From the NCBI RefSeq assembly GCF_020740795.1, contig NC_067289.1:26220108-26284107 (forward strand): a DNA stretch of 64,000 bases, written 5' to 3'. This stretch comes from Apus apus. Taxonomy: Eukaryota > Chordata > Aves > Apodiformes > Apodidae. Position numbers and translations under genes: made by a program. The notes beneath the pieces were generated by a model. The model saw only the letters and a list, made by a program, of their open reading frames with translations, searched no databases and was not told where the DNA came from. Shown in pieces: positions 23,371 to 34,925 of the stretch (the first letter of the stretch is position 1; the number at the start of each line of letters is the position of its first letter).

Positions 23371-25800
23371 CACCAAACAAGACAATGGACTAATTATCTT
23401 TCAGCAGAGAAAGATAAAGAAATATGTAATAGTGCACTTAGCTTCATATGTCATTCAAATTAAAAAAAAACAAATTAGGAGACAAGGGAAAAAAAGAAAC
23501 ATGTTGTGCACAGAGAGAAAGTATTTTGAGAGACATTTTAAGTTTTAGAGTCACTATGTGTTACTATAACTAGAACAAAAAAGAGGAACCCTCTGACTGA
23601 GCTAACTTAGCCCTGTCACAAGTGAAGCAAGAGTCTGACCTCTAAAAATTGTGCAAGGGTTGCTTGCCTGTCCCTCTGGAACCTGTTGGGGAAGGCTGCA
23701 GGGCCAGCAATAGCCCATCCTGGGCTGGCAGAAGCCCTGCAGTGGGACCCCAGCATGTCCTGGTGCCACACATGAGGATGTCTGTGGCATCCTCCTCACT
23801 ACTACACCTTGAGCTGAATAAAAACACTTCCCACTCAGTGCCTGATTCAAAATGATCAGAAAGGTCTAAAGGAAGAATGCCAAGTGACAGGTCCTGCTGT
23901 AACAGGGACGGCATTAGTGACATAAGGTGAAAATATATTTAAGTTTTCTCGTTGTCGTTACAAAAGTGAAAGATGACTGGAGTCTGCAGAACTAAGAACC
24001 CTGCATTATGGATGCCTCACAGCTCATTTCTAGCCCTCCCTCAGAGATAGGTCTCTTACAACATCCGGTATGGGCAGAGGGAGTAACCTGTGGGGCACAA
24101 ACCATACCTATTTTAAGCACCAACTCAGCCAGTCCTGGCTGCAGAAGAGCAGCCCCACCAGCAGAGCTGCCCCAGCAGCAGCTCCAGCAGCCCTTCAGCA
24201 GCACCCAGGGCTGCTGGGTGCTGCCCTACCCTCTGTCACCGAGGGAAACACAGCTCACAGTGCAAACCCAGCCAGCTTGAAACATGTCTGTAGCTTTGTT
24301 TTGTCATAACAGCTGGACTCTGAGAGTCACAAAATAAACCTTGCACTTGTTTTCCTTTTTTCACCCCCATGCCTCTGTTAAAGGCAGATACACAAGTTAC
24401 TGCAAACACAGACTGAACACTAGAACCATCCTGGAGAAGCTGTTTGCTTCCCTAGCCTGTTAGTTATTAGGCACTCATGAAACTTAAGTTCCCTGTAAAA
24501 GTGGGACACGACATTTCAGCCGTGCTGAGACCGAAAGTGATCGTTACCATCTGAGCACAACTCCTGCAGTAACGAACTTCCGCTGCTCACTGCAACGTGG
24601 AGGCCCTTGCCTCCACAGCAGAGGCCAGAGATGGTGGGGTTTGGGGGTTTGTTTTCCAATCCGCACATTCGTTTTAGTAAAAATAACATACAAATTTCAG
24701 ACTTGGGCCATCAGCTGTATTGTCCTTTTGTTTTAAAGTCTCCTGCAACTATCAAGTGACAATAATATTTTTGTTAAAAGTAATATTTAAATTATCTACT
24801 TGCTCACCAGCATATAAATGAGCAAAATCCACACTGTTGGCTTCAGTGAACAGTTATGCCAGGTCCTTTGTACCCTCTGGTGCCAGAGCCCAGCTAGCCA
24901 TGCCAGGTGCCTCGGTAACCTGGGTGGGGAGCAGCAGGAGTGCTCAGCCTTGCAGGACCCTGCCTGCCCCCAGAATCCTGGGTCATCACAGAAAACTGGT
25001 GGGATCTTAGCTGGCAGCAACATGTTGCACAGCAGGGAGCCGAGGGTTCACTCTCAGGGGATTAATGTCGTTGTCACTCCTTGTGGGCTTTACCAGCTGC
25101 TCCCGGGGAGCTGGAGTGGGGAGTGATGCTCCAGGACAGGTACCCACCCACCTCACCCCGGGCTGGAGGGGGAGCAGTGCTTGGTCCCCACCGAGAACCA
25201 CCCCGACGGGCACCAGCACCCACCAGCCTCTGCTCCTCTGCTGGCACAGGGTGAAGGCTGCAGGGCCTCAGGGGGCTCTGCAAAGCTCAGGAAAAATCTC
25301 CGTTTTTCCAGCAGGGCAAGCACGACGGGGGATTAATAGACAACACGAGAGTAAAGCAGAAGCCAAGAGAAGGATGCTGCTCCGGCACAGCACGGCCGGC
25401 TCCTGCCCCGGGACTGCCCCGTGCTCCCGGGAGCAGGTGGGGGCTGGCTCAGGGTCCCTCGGGAGCTCCACACCGTGGGGGTCCCTGGCAGACAGCAGCA
25501 AGGCTCTGCTTCGGGAACTGACTGCTATTTGTCATACTCTTCAGAACCGCAACTTTTTGTTACTTAAACTTTGCGTAACAAAACCCGACATTCAGCGCTC
25601 ATTTCTTTAACGTTATTTTAGTCCTCCCTGAACTTCCCCCCAGGCAGCCAGAGCTGCAAGCCGAAGTTAGGCGTGAGGAAAGGCAGAGAGAGGAAAACAA
25701 TTCGGCTCTCGGAACAAGTTACCGGAACCCGCTCAACAGCTGCAGACTGTTCTGCTGCTGCTGTGCCGGGCCCCGGAGCGGGGGAAAAGCGCAGCCTTAC

Positions 25801-26000
25801 CTGAGCCTGGCGCCGGGCACGGCGGGGACCGCGCAGGCACCGGCCGGGGACCGGGGGCCGGGGACCGGGGACCAGGGGCCGGGGACTGGGGACGGATGGT
25901 GCCTGCGAGGTGGGGGAGGCCGCGCTCGCCAAACCCTATAGGGCTTAGGATGTGAAATCAGCCCTCCCCGGTGGCATACGGCGGTAACCATGGCGACGGG
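25801..26000 (-). other. Putative first exon ending at a CAG|GTAAGG donor
   Basis: Only the donor boundary is supported by sequence. The 5' end is an estimate within the GC island. It is probably a 5'UTR exon of MBNL1. Confidence 0.4.
25845..25893 (+). repeat. G-rich tandem tract with quadruplex potential
   Basis: At least six blocks of four or five G are separated by 'acc', 'cc' or 'act' within about 50 bases, as degenerate copies of a 10-bp 'ggggaccggg' type unit. It sits 44-92 bases upstream of the putative first-exon donor on the opposite strand. Confidence 0.85.
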
Positions 26001-26450
26001 CTGCGGTTAGCGTATGGATTTTCTTAAAGCGGCGAAAAAAAATGACTTTCAGCTCATGAGAGAAGCGGCGCGAGGGGAAGCGCTTTGGCACGGCTCGGCT
26101 CGGGCGCAGAGCCGCGGCGGAACGCGCCAGCTGAAGGCGTCCCCGCTGGCCCCGCGGATCCCACCCCGGCTCTGCCAGGGGGATGCGCTCTGGGCACCGC
26201 CCGCACCCCTGCCCGCAGGGTGGTGGGCGGGGCGGGGGTCCTGGGGCTCCCTTTCTGCTGCCAGCCCCAGATAAAGGCCCAGGCGGCCCCCGGCGCAGGG
26301 ACAGACGCGCCTGGGGGGGGTTTCTGCTGCCGCCGCCCCCCGGCTCCCTGCCCTCAGAGCCTGCCGTGGCTGCAGAACCTGCCAGAAACCTGCCTTGCTT
26401 GGCCCAGGGAGGGAAACAGCCCCAGGCGTCACCCTCTGCCAGCATGCTCC

Positions 26451-29400
26451 AAGTGTGACACTTTGGCACCTCTTATAGAAATATATACATATATGTAACA
26501 TGTTTCACCTTTATACCTGGGAATTAGGGGACTCATTACACACCAGGCTTTTCCCATGCAAAAAGCCCAAACAACTATTGACAAAATACACCTTCCCATG
26601 CATTGGCCCTAGGAAATGTTCTGTGAGCTGGGGTGCAGCTCTTGCACTGCTGGGCACAGCACGTTAGGAGCCATCACCCCTCCTTGGCTCTTCAGGCGAG
26701 TCCCTTGGATGTGACACTAACTGGTGGGCTCAGGAAATGTTCCGAGCAGGGCCCGTGGGCTTCCCCACCGTGTCAGGTAGGCAGCTGGGGAAGGCTTCAC
26801 GCTCTGCTGAATGAGCAAAACTGCTCATTAATTACTGATTAAAGCTGAACTTGTTGGCACATTTTTGCTCAGGCTGTCACTTGCTCTGCTGTCTGTGTTT
26901 GCAGGGAGCTGAAGCGTGGCCAGCACCAGGCTGCGGGGGGAGGTGGCAGGGCGGGTGGCAAGGCTTTCCCGGCTAGCACTTTGCCTTCTTTATTGTTATT
27001 ACTCCTCAAGAGTAGTTCAAAACCTGAGGTCTTCCCTAAGCTTTATTCTGTAGACATTAAAACAGGTTTCCTTCAGCAGGGCTTTCTGCTCTCTGGAGCT
27101 CCCTGCAACAGGGCCCGAGCCCGGGGTGGCTGCCAGCCCCTGGGGATCCCCTTAGGGGATCGCTAACCCTGGGGAGGAAGGATCTGCAGAGAGGACTGCG
27201 TGTCTGTCCCTGGGGCTGTCCCAGGGGCAGATCTCAGCATCCCAGGCTGGTGCTAGGCAGCAGCAGCAAAGCCACCACCATGTCACTGTGCCAGCTTGGC
27301 CGTGGCTTGGGTGTCTGGTTTGAAAACGTAAACACAGATGTTCTGTTCCCAGTCCGTGTGACAGAGCCTCCACAAGCCCCTTGCGTGGCAGCAGCTTGGG
27401 AAGCCTGAGGGGAGAGGAGCAGGGCACAGGCTGTGCTGGGACTGGGATGGGGGAACGTGTTCCCAGGCCAGCTCCAGCTCCTTCCTCCCACAGCAGCCCT
27501 GGAGAACCATGAACTGACACTGCCAGCACAGGGCTCAAAATCATAGTTATGATTTCATAATTATGCAAGTTATAGTGGCTGCAGAATAGATGAAAAACTG
27601 TTCTTCCAAACCCAAATATCCAAATATCCTCCATAATGCTGAAAGACTCCAAGTTTATAATCCATATATTTTATTGAGGATTTCTGCCTGTTTGTTTGGG
27701 GTTTTTTTTGGGGGGAGGGGGAATAACTCTCATTAATACCTTTAATACTTAAGCAAGAAGCAGAAATGCAAGAAATACCATCTATGTACTTCATAGCATT
27801 TGTGTGTGCTGAAGGATGTAACAGGCACATACACTTGGATATCACTCTCATGTACAGTATTTCCCAATTAGGACATTCACTGTTCTGCTGAACAGGACTC
27901 GAGAGAGAGCGGAGTAGCCAAGGAGTAATGAGAGCTAAACCAAAATAGTTATCCGAGGAAACTGTGCTAAAGTTAGCAGGGATGCAGCCAGCTCCTGAGA
28001 CCCCCAGGTAGCTCTGCACAGAATTCCCACTGACATGGGGGAAAAAAAAGTCTTTGTAAACCACATAGAACATAACGAGAAGCACAGGCAGGTAACAGCC
28101 CCACACCAGCAGACACAGCCTGACGTGTCCCCAGGGACTCACAAGGTGCCACCACCACTGCAGGCACAAACCTCAGTTATAAACCTCCCAACTTCAGTGA
28201 GAGCTCTGCACATTTCTTGGCTACCAGGAGCCAGGAAGGCACACAGAACTTTGTGCTGCATATAACCCCCTAAAAATAGCAGTGGTCTCCTATGGGGAAT
28301 TTATTGAACTGGCCAACCCCTTCCCAAGCCAGTCTGTGCTCCAATAACCATGCTGGGCATCCTTCTGCTTCAGCAGTGGCACACATGGGGCTGAGCAGAG
28401 ACAACATGTACAAAGTTCTCTCTCTTCATATTCTGGTACATGGCCCCAACCAGCACACATCTCCCCAGGTGGTGTTGCCACCACTGGTACTATCTGTAGT
28501 CAAAAATATCAGGATTGCACAGTGCAGAAGTGTTTATACGGTGAGATCCTGACCCCACAATGTGAGCTGTGTCTGTGCTCACATCCCTTAAACACCAGTC
28601 TCATTCCAGTGTCGTACAAGTTACTGTTTGTAACTGCAGCAGCTCATTTGCATTTTCATTTCTTCCTCTCGCATTTCACACCATTAGCAGAGCTATGACA
28701 CACCAAAACCATTAAAAAAAAAATAAAAATCAGCATTCCCATTGCCCACGAGATTCCTTGAATGTTATGACACCCATGTCTGTGCTTTGGCGAGATGGTA
28801 AAGCCTTGACTAACCTTTTGCCATCGGGAACAAACTCTGGAGTCCGTTTAGGAACTGCAAAATGCCCCAAATAGTCTCTTTCTAGTAAAAGAATTCAGCT
28901 CCTGGCAGCCTTGGCTGCACATCCTGGGGGAGCTCCAGCACATCCCAGCTCCTGCTTCCCTACAGCCAAAGCCCACCCTGGCTCCTTAGTGCAGAGGTGA
29001 GGAGCAGAGCCCCTCATGGCACAGAGCTGGGGCTCATCCAGACCATCTGATGGACATCCCAGCCCCTGGAGCCATCAGGCATGTGGGAGAAAAGGCTGCC
29101 TTTAATATGGGAAAAAATCACTAGCACCCAGTGAGGATAAACTAGAGTCACAGATACTTTATCTGCTCAGATAAGGAGCAACCAAAGCCATCTGGAAAGC
29201 ATGTGTGTGCCCAAGATCAAGGAGAGGGTCCCTGACACTGCACTGGGTACAAAAGCCAAGCTGTTGGATCTGGGAGCTTTTGTCTGTGGGATAGGAATGA
29301 TGAGTGACAGCAAAGAAAAAAAGGAAGCCAATACATTAAGCTGAAGCTACATGTTCAAATGCTGATCTAATAAAACATAAAACTGAGAAAAAAAAAATCA

Positions 29401-32400
29401 GTTTGTAACTTTTCAAATTCTACTTTTTTTCCCCCCCCAAGCAATAAAGGAGCAACCCAGGCCACTGCCACCAGAACAGAACTGGTCCTCCTGTGCTGTT
29501 TGCTCTTGCTGTGTCCAAGGGTTTTCTGTTCTGCACTAATCAATAGCTTTAACACTTTCTTGTCAAAGCTGATGTTTGTCTGGCTGGACACCTGGCTCTA
29601 TCCTGGTTATTTTTCCTGAGTTTTGATCAGGTTTTTGGCTCTATTTTGAAAAATAATGACCTTTAAAGTTCTCAGGGGCAGGAGCATTTTGGTTTTTGAA
29701 AAAATGAGGGCTTTTTGATTAATTTGTAAAGGGTTATCTGAATCAGAGGAAATGTGGGAAACATATGGACAAGCTCTCCTCTCCCTAGTTGGGAGATAAA
29801 GCATCCTCTCTCCTCATTTTTGTCCCAGTGTTTGGAGATAACAGCTTTGCCTTCCTGCTGTATATCATGTCAAACAGATCCAGATTGGAGACAAAGGTCG
29901 CTTCCCTGGGATGGGAACTAGGAGCAGGAGCCTAATAGTCTTACATTAAGAACCAGAGCAATGTGTAATAATAAAGCAGGGCTGTGAAAGTCCCTCTCAT
30001 TCCTTCTTGTGTCATTTAGGCAAGTTTCCTGTTTTCCCATGAGGAGTGGTGGGAGTGACACTGTGGGCACAGTGGCTCTGGTGTCAGCTGGCAGTGCCCA
30101 AGTTTCATCTGACACAGAATCAGAGAATCATTTAAGGACTTGTGAGACACTCAAGCCCAATCATGAGGAGGAGGTTGGCTCGAGGAAGTAAAACATTTAA
30201 TTCCAGAGGCTGAACAGGGTATAAATGCAAAATACACCAGGCAAAATGGCTGGTACTTATTTGGCTTCAGTGTTTTGCATGTTTGCCTTTCAGAAGTTAA
30301 ATCCCAAACTAGGTTGGTAGCTATTTATGGTGTTTCTGCTGGATTTTTTTTTTTCTTTCGTACCAAATGTATCCAGGCATCAAATAACAGGTAGCTTGAG
30401 GAAGTGAGCCAGCAAGCGTGGTGGAGAGCCAGCCACAAGCCCTCCAAACAGCTGGTTCTTACAACCTGTTTATCCTCAAGAGTGCTTTGCTCCTTGGGCA
30501 CCTGCCAGCACCAGCCTGGCATTTCACACAGGCCAACCAGCCCTGCTGCCCTGCATTTCAGTCTCAGTAATACAGGAGAATACCTTTATTTCACCTTCAG
30601 ACTAACTTGATTTGTATATCTGGAACCAGAAATATTCTAATTTCCTCTCAGGATCAACTTGTGCTCCATTAGTGCTCCATTACCAGACTGGTCAGGTTAC
30701 CAGTTCATCATCCACCCTAGCTTTCTGTTTACCAAAACACCTTTTCTTTCTTTCAGGATCAAATAGGGCTGTGAGACCTATGGCACAGCTCATTGTCACT
30801 AACATGCTGTTGGACGTGACTTTCAAAATCTCATCCCACACCATGGGATCAATGCAGATCTTCAGCTCACGTGCTACAACCTTTCAAAATGCCATTTCCC
30901 CCTAAGATTCACAACTGATTTCATCTCTCCTAAACCCTGAGGACTTTACAAAGTGGATCACCAGCCTGAAGTGTTTATTATTTCCTGAGGAATACGGCTC
31001 ATTCCTCAGATGCTGACCTCTCCAAGGACAGGCTCCTCCATGCCAGCATGATTTAAGCCTGGTTCACATGAGACAAAGGCAGGTGCCTCACAGAGCAGGT
31101 CTCAGATTTTCAGGACAGAGCAGAGTTTATCTCCACCTGCCAAAGGCAGCACGTTCTGTTGCTGCTGACATGTTCCTGGTGCCTTGTGCAGCGCTTCGTC
31201 AGCAGGTCCTGCCGTGATGTCACTCCTGGGCAGTCCCCACAGTGCCCAAAGGCACCACGCAGCTTCTCCACAGGTTTTCAGACCAAGAGCTTTATCTAGT
31301 TCTCATTTTTAGTTCTTCCTGCTGCCACCCCACTGCCTGGCCAAAGGCCAGCAGGACCCCTCTCCTTCCCTGCTCCTCCCAGCCTCCCCGTTCCTTCACA
31401 GCAATCGCACCTTCCTGCCCGCACTGACTCAGCCAAATTAAACATTAACTCCTGGAAAGGTTCCTCCTTTCCCTCTCTCACTTATCTTCTGGGCAAGGCC
31501 CTCCCTGAGCTCTGAAGTTTGGTGATGCCAGCGGCACATCCAGTGGCAGCAGCGGCACATCCCGGTGTCTCCCAGCAGCTTCCCAGAGGATGGCTGTCCC
31601 CACGCTGTGGCCTGGTGTGCACTCCATCTGCCAGGGTTCCCTGGCCCCAGGTGCTCCCAGCACAGCTGGAGTTTGCAGCAGATGTTCCCTTGCTGCCAGT
31701 GCCTCCCTGCAGCCTCTTCAGGGAGGCCAAGTCCCCAGCTCACCCACTCCAGCTGTGCAAATGGGGACAAGTAGAGCTTCTCTGTTCCCACAGGCTAGGA
31801 AGGCAGAGCCAGACCCACAGCTCCCCCAGCCTCACACCCAGCCACCCTAGACAGACATCAGGGACCCTCCTCTCCTCTCTCCATCTCCTGCTCCCAGACA
31901 TGAGGCCCTAGGGAAGCACTGCCTGTTCCCTGCCTTTGCATCACCTATGTTCTGCCAAATGCCAACCAGAGGAAACTATGAGATCTTAATCCAAGAAAGA
32001 AATCTGTTCAAAAAGAAAGAAAACAGCTACTTGTTGATGTTCTTAAATACAAATGTCCATTAATCCAGCTCTTCACATTTCATGGCCCTGTACTGCCAGA
32101 CAAGACACAGCTTCCCGAGCCATGGTACAGACTCTGCTTTTGACAGCCACCGAGTTCTTGTAGGTCTAATCAGAAGGAAGAAGCCCAGCAAGCATCACAA
32201 GTATCTCTGCCCTTACCCATGACCGACCATCACATCTTTGTGCCCAGCTCATCCCTCCAGGCTTCTAAATTGGCCTTCACGGGCCAAATCCCAGCACTCT
32301 TTCCTTTCTTTTTTAAACTAAATACAAAGTATTAGACTGTGTGCTATTTCACAGCTGAAGGCCCGCAGGATTTGCACACCTGACCTTTCACCTGATGATA

Positions 32401-34149
32401 AAAACCTGATATTTTATAGTGGAAACATTCACTTTGACCTTATTCCCCTTCCCCCACAGAGCCTGAGTGCCCAGCTCATATCCAAAGAGCACACAACAGC
32501 ATTTGTTGTAACAGCAGAAAACCTGCAGCCACTTTAAGAAAAAATAAAATTAAAATAGGATTTGGCTACTAGCACCAGTAAATAACTCAGTTTTCCATAG
32601 GTAAGCTGTGGAATAGACACAGTAATTGAGGTTTCCCTGGTCCCCTGTGCCACACACCATGACCAGGCTGGGGAGTGCCAGGGGCTCACTGGGGACCATC
32701 CTGCTGCTCTGCTCCCCACCCCACACTCAGGGCTCATACCAGGCACAGGTGCTTCAGTCCCTCCCAGCAGAGCTCTTCCACCTTATTTTCCTCAGGAAAA
32801 ACACTGTTTATGCCAAAAGATTATAACAAAGCAGCAGCTTCAACTTCTTCTTTGCCTGAAGTATCGCACTGAGTCCAGCTCACTTGTTGGAACTGCAGGG
32901 GACTGAACCAGGCAGAGCCTCTCCAGAATCCCAGCCCTGGGCAGGACCCCCCAGCAGGGCTCCTGGGAGGTTCTGCTCTGCATTGTCATCCCTCTGGAGG
33001 TGGCAGCAGCAGGGCCACCACGGGGCAGGGCTGCACCCTGGGCACAGCCCTGTTACCCACTGGGGTTATCCTCTCAAACACCCAAGGTGCTGTTGAACTC
33101 CTCAGCCATTAAATGATGTTTCAAACTGCAGTTAGAGGCACCAAACAGCTCACCAGCCACATTGAGAAACCAAGAAACTCTTCATGGAAAGACATCGTAG
33201 CCAACTACTTCTTAGATGCTTTTAATATTTAACTAGCAGCACACATGCTGCTGTGCTAACAGGAGAAGTAAACTCTGCCCTGTTCCAGAGCTCTGGCATT
33301 TTGGCATTTTATCAAAGTATTTCTTCTGCTTCACGAGAGGGTTTTATATCTCTGTGATCCAAAGCAGCCACGTTTTCAAGTCTTTTGTTGCAAAACAGTC
33401 AAGTTGCACAAGTGGAAGCACATGGCAACTCCTCCTTTACACAGGACAGGGCAGTTTCAGGGACAGGGAAGTTTTGTAAACATCACAACCTAAAGGACAA
33501 CTACCTTTTTTTTTCCCTTGACATTGGTCACAGCAGCATCAGCTGATGCACATGAGCTCTCCAGAGCTGTGCTGGCTGGATTCACCACTGAAATGCTGAG
33601 ACCTGATAATATTGCCAGCTCACTTGGACACCCCGAGTAGCAAACTGCTCCAAAATAATACACAGCCTTGTATCTATAGGAAAATAAGAGCCAGCCCAGC
33701 ATGAACAGCCACAACAGGAGTGCTTGGAGCAATGGGAAGTCAGTGATGGGAGCACAGTTCCCTTCCTGCCAATGCAAGAGATGAACATTATGTTTCCAAG
33801 TCAGGTTTCATTTTGATGTGAGCACGGGGAGTTACTGCAGGGCAGCCCACACATGCACAGAGAATGATGCTACAGTGAGCGTGGCAGATCCAGCTTTCTG
33901 AGCCCCACATTTTTTAGCCAGATAAAGAGAACACAGGGTTTTTTCTCCATTTTTGAGCCAGCTCAGTGTCCCCCTTGGGCCAGGCACCCAGTGATGGTGG
34001 CACAGGCATTCTTGTACACTGGTGTTTGGCTTCCCACACTGGCACAGCACAGCCAAAGACAGCTCCCCCCATTTCAGAGGCCAGCCCATGAAGTGCTGTT
34101 CCTGTCCTGCCAGGCCAACTGGGGAGCAGAGCTGGTGCAGGACAGCAGG
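26451..34149. other. Intergenic spacer, no gene recognised
   Basis: This is sequence between the presumed most upstream MBNL1 promoter and SUCNR1. A 199-codon open frame on the minus strand (27570-28169) and other frames of 60-170 codons have no recognisable domain, no duplicated family member in the window and no paired splice signals that I could defend. A faint CR1-like remnant is at 30112-30172. Confidence 0.5.
30112..30172 (-). mobile_element. Possible CR1 LINE remnant
   Basis: 'cacagaatcagagaatcatt' followed by 'gacactcaagcccaatcatg' resembles the reverse-oriented CR1 3' end ('agaatcatttagg...gatcatcgagtccaatcatg'). It is short and diverged. Confidence 0.35.
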
Positions 34150-34472
34150 AGAATCACAGCATCACAGACTAGTTTGTGTTGGAAGGAACCTTTCAAGAAT
34201 CATCTAATTCCAACCCCCCTGCATGGGCAGGGGCACTTCCCACCAGACCAGGTTGCTCCAAGCCCCATCCAACCTGCCCTTCAACACTGCCAGGGATGGG
34301 GCAGCCACAACTTCTCTGGGCAACCTGGGCCAGGGTCTCACCACCCTCACACTAAAGAATTTCTTCCTGAAATCTCATCTAAATCTTGGCTCTTTCATCT
34401 TGAAAACATTTCCCCTTGTCCTGTCACTCCCTGCCCTTGTGGAAAGTCCCTCTCCAGATATCCAGTAGGCCT
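34150..34472 (-). mobile_element. CR1 LINE 3' end fragment
   Basis: The plus strand reads 'gaatcacagcatcacagact', then 'ggaaggaacctttcaagaat', 'ccaacccccctgcatgggca', 'gatggggcagccacaacttc' and 'aaagaatttcttcctgaaat', matching the reverse complement of the avian CR1 3' region. It is a 5'-truncated minus-strand insertion of about 320 bp. Homology fades after 'agtccctctccagatatcca'. Confidence 0.93.
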
Positions 34473-34858
34473 GTTCTGTATATAAAAACGAGAAAAATCT
34501 ATATCTGGTCCATAAACCCAAAGATCACTTTGCCTATGTAGGGGAAATGCAATCATGAAACTGCACACTCATCCAGCTCCAAATGATCAAGATGAAGAGC
34601 TGACAAAAGTCAGGGGGAAATCCTGTGGCTTTGTTAAAGTCAGAAGAGTAAAACTGAGAAACTGGGCCTCAAAGGTACACATCACCATCAGCACCAGCCC
34701 TTAGTGTGTAGATGTGCTGCAGCATGTTAAAAGTGCAAGATAAAGACAGAAAAAGAGAAAGGAAAGAGAAAATAATTAATTCTTCATCAGAAGAGAACAG
34801 CAGCAGCTCCCAGGAGCTGGGGAGGGGCTGCAGCCACCCCATGCTTGCATGATCACAC

Positions 34859-34925
34859 GGAATCACACAGAATCCTTAGGGGCTGGAAGGGACCTCAAAA
34901 GATCTTCTAGTCCAACCCCCCTGAG
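34859..34925 (-). mobile_element. Short CR1 LINE 3' end fragment
   Basis: 'ggaatcacacagaatcctta' followed by 'ggggctggaagggacctcaa' and 'tctagtccaacccccctgag' is the first 65 or so bases of a reverse-oriented CR1 end. The following sequence no longer matches. It lies about 390 bp from the larger CR1 copy in the same orientation but is a separate, more diverged insertion. Confidence 0.8.

Larger units (their letters stand above)
20771..25599 (-). other. Sequence between two promoter islands, no gene recognised
   Basis: This is probably MBNL1 5' intron if the 25.8-kb island is the most distal promoter, and otherwise intergenic. Open frames are short and unremarkable. It contains the possible CR1 remnant near 21.1 kb and a compact inverted repeat at 23328-23370. 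Confidence 0.5.
25600..26450 (-). promoter_or_regulatory. MBNL1: Second distal GC island, likely most upstream MBNL1 promoter
   Basis: This GC-rich block has a textbook minus-strand donor, CAG|GTAAGG, at 25801/25800 and CpG-dense sequence above it. The orientation matches MBNL1, and no other gene on this strand is visible between here and the exon at 3.7 kb, so a further alternative MBNL1 first exon is the most economical explanation. A separate non-coding RNA cannot be excluded. A run of G4-capable GGGG blocks lies at 25845-25893 on the plus strand, which would be C-rich in a minus-strand transcript. Open frames in the block are low-complexity by-products of base composition. Confidence 0.55.

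Noticed and set aside
27570-28169. A 199-codon open frame on the minus strand with hydrophobic stretches
   Set aside because: It looked briefly like a membrane protein, but no family motif, no start or splice context and an ordinary base composition were found. Length alone is near chance for six frames of 64 kb.
33490-33777. A 95-codon minus-strand frame with a Leu/Trp-rich segment and 'YYFGAVCYS'
   Set aside because: It faintly recalled an immune-receptor variable-region end, but the conserved framework residues and recombination signals are absent.
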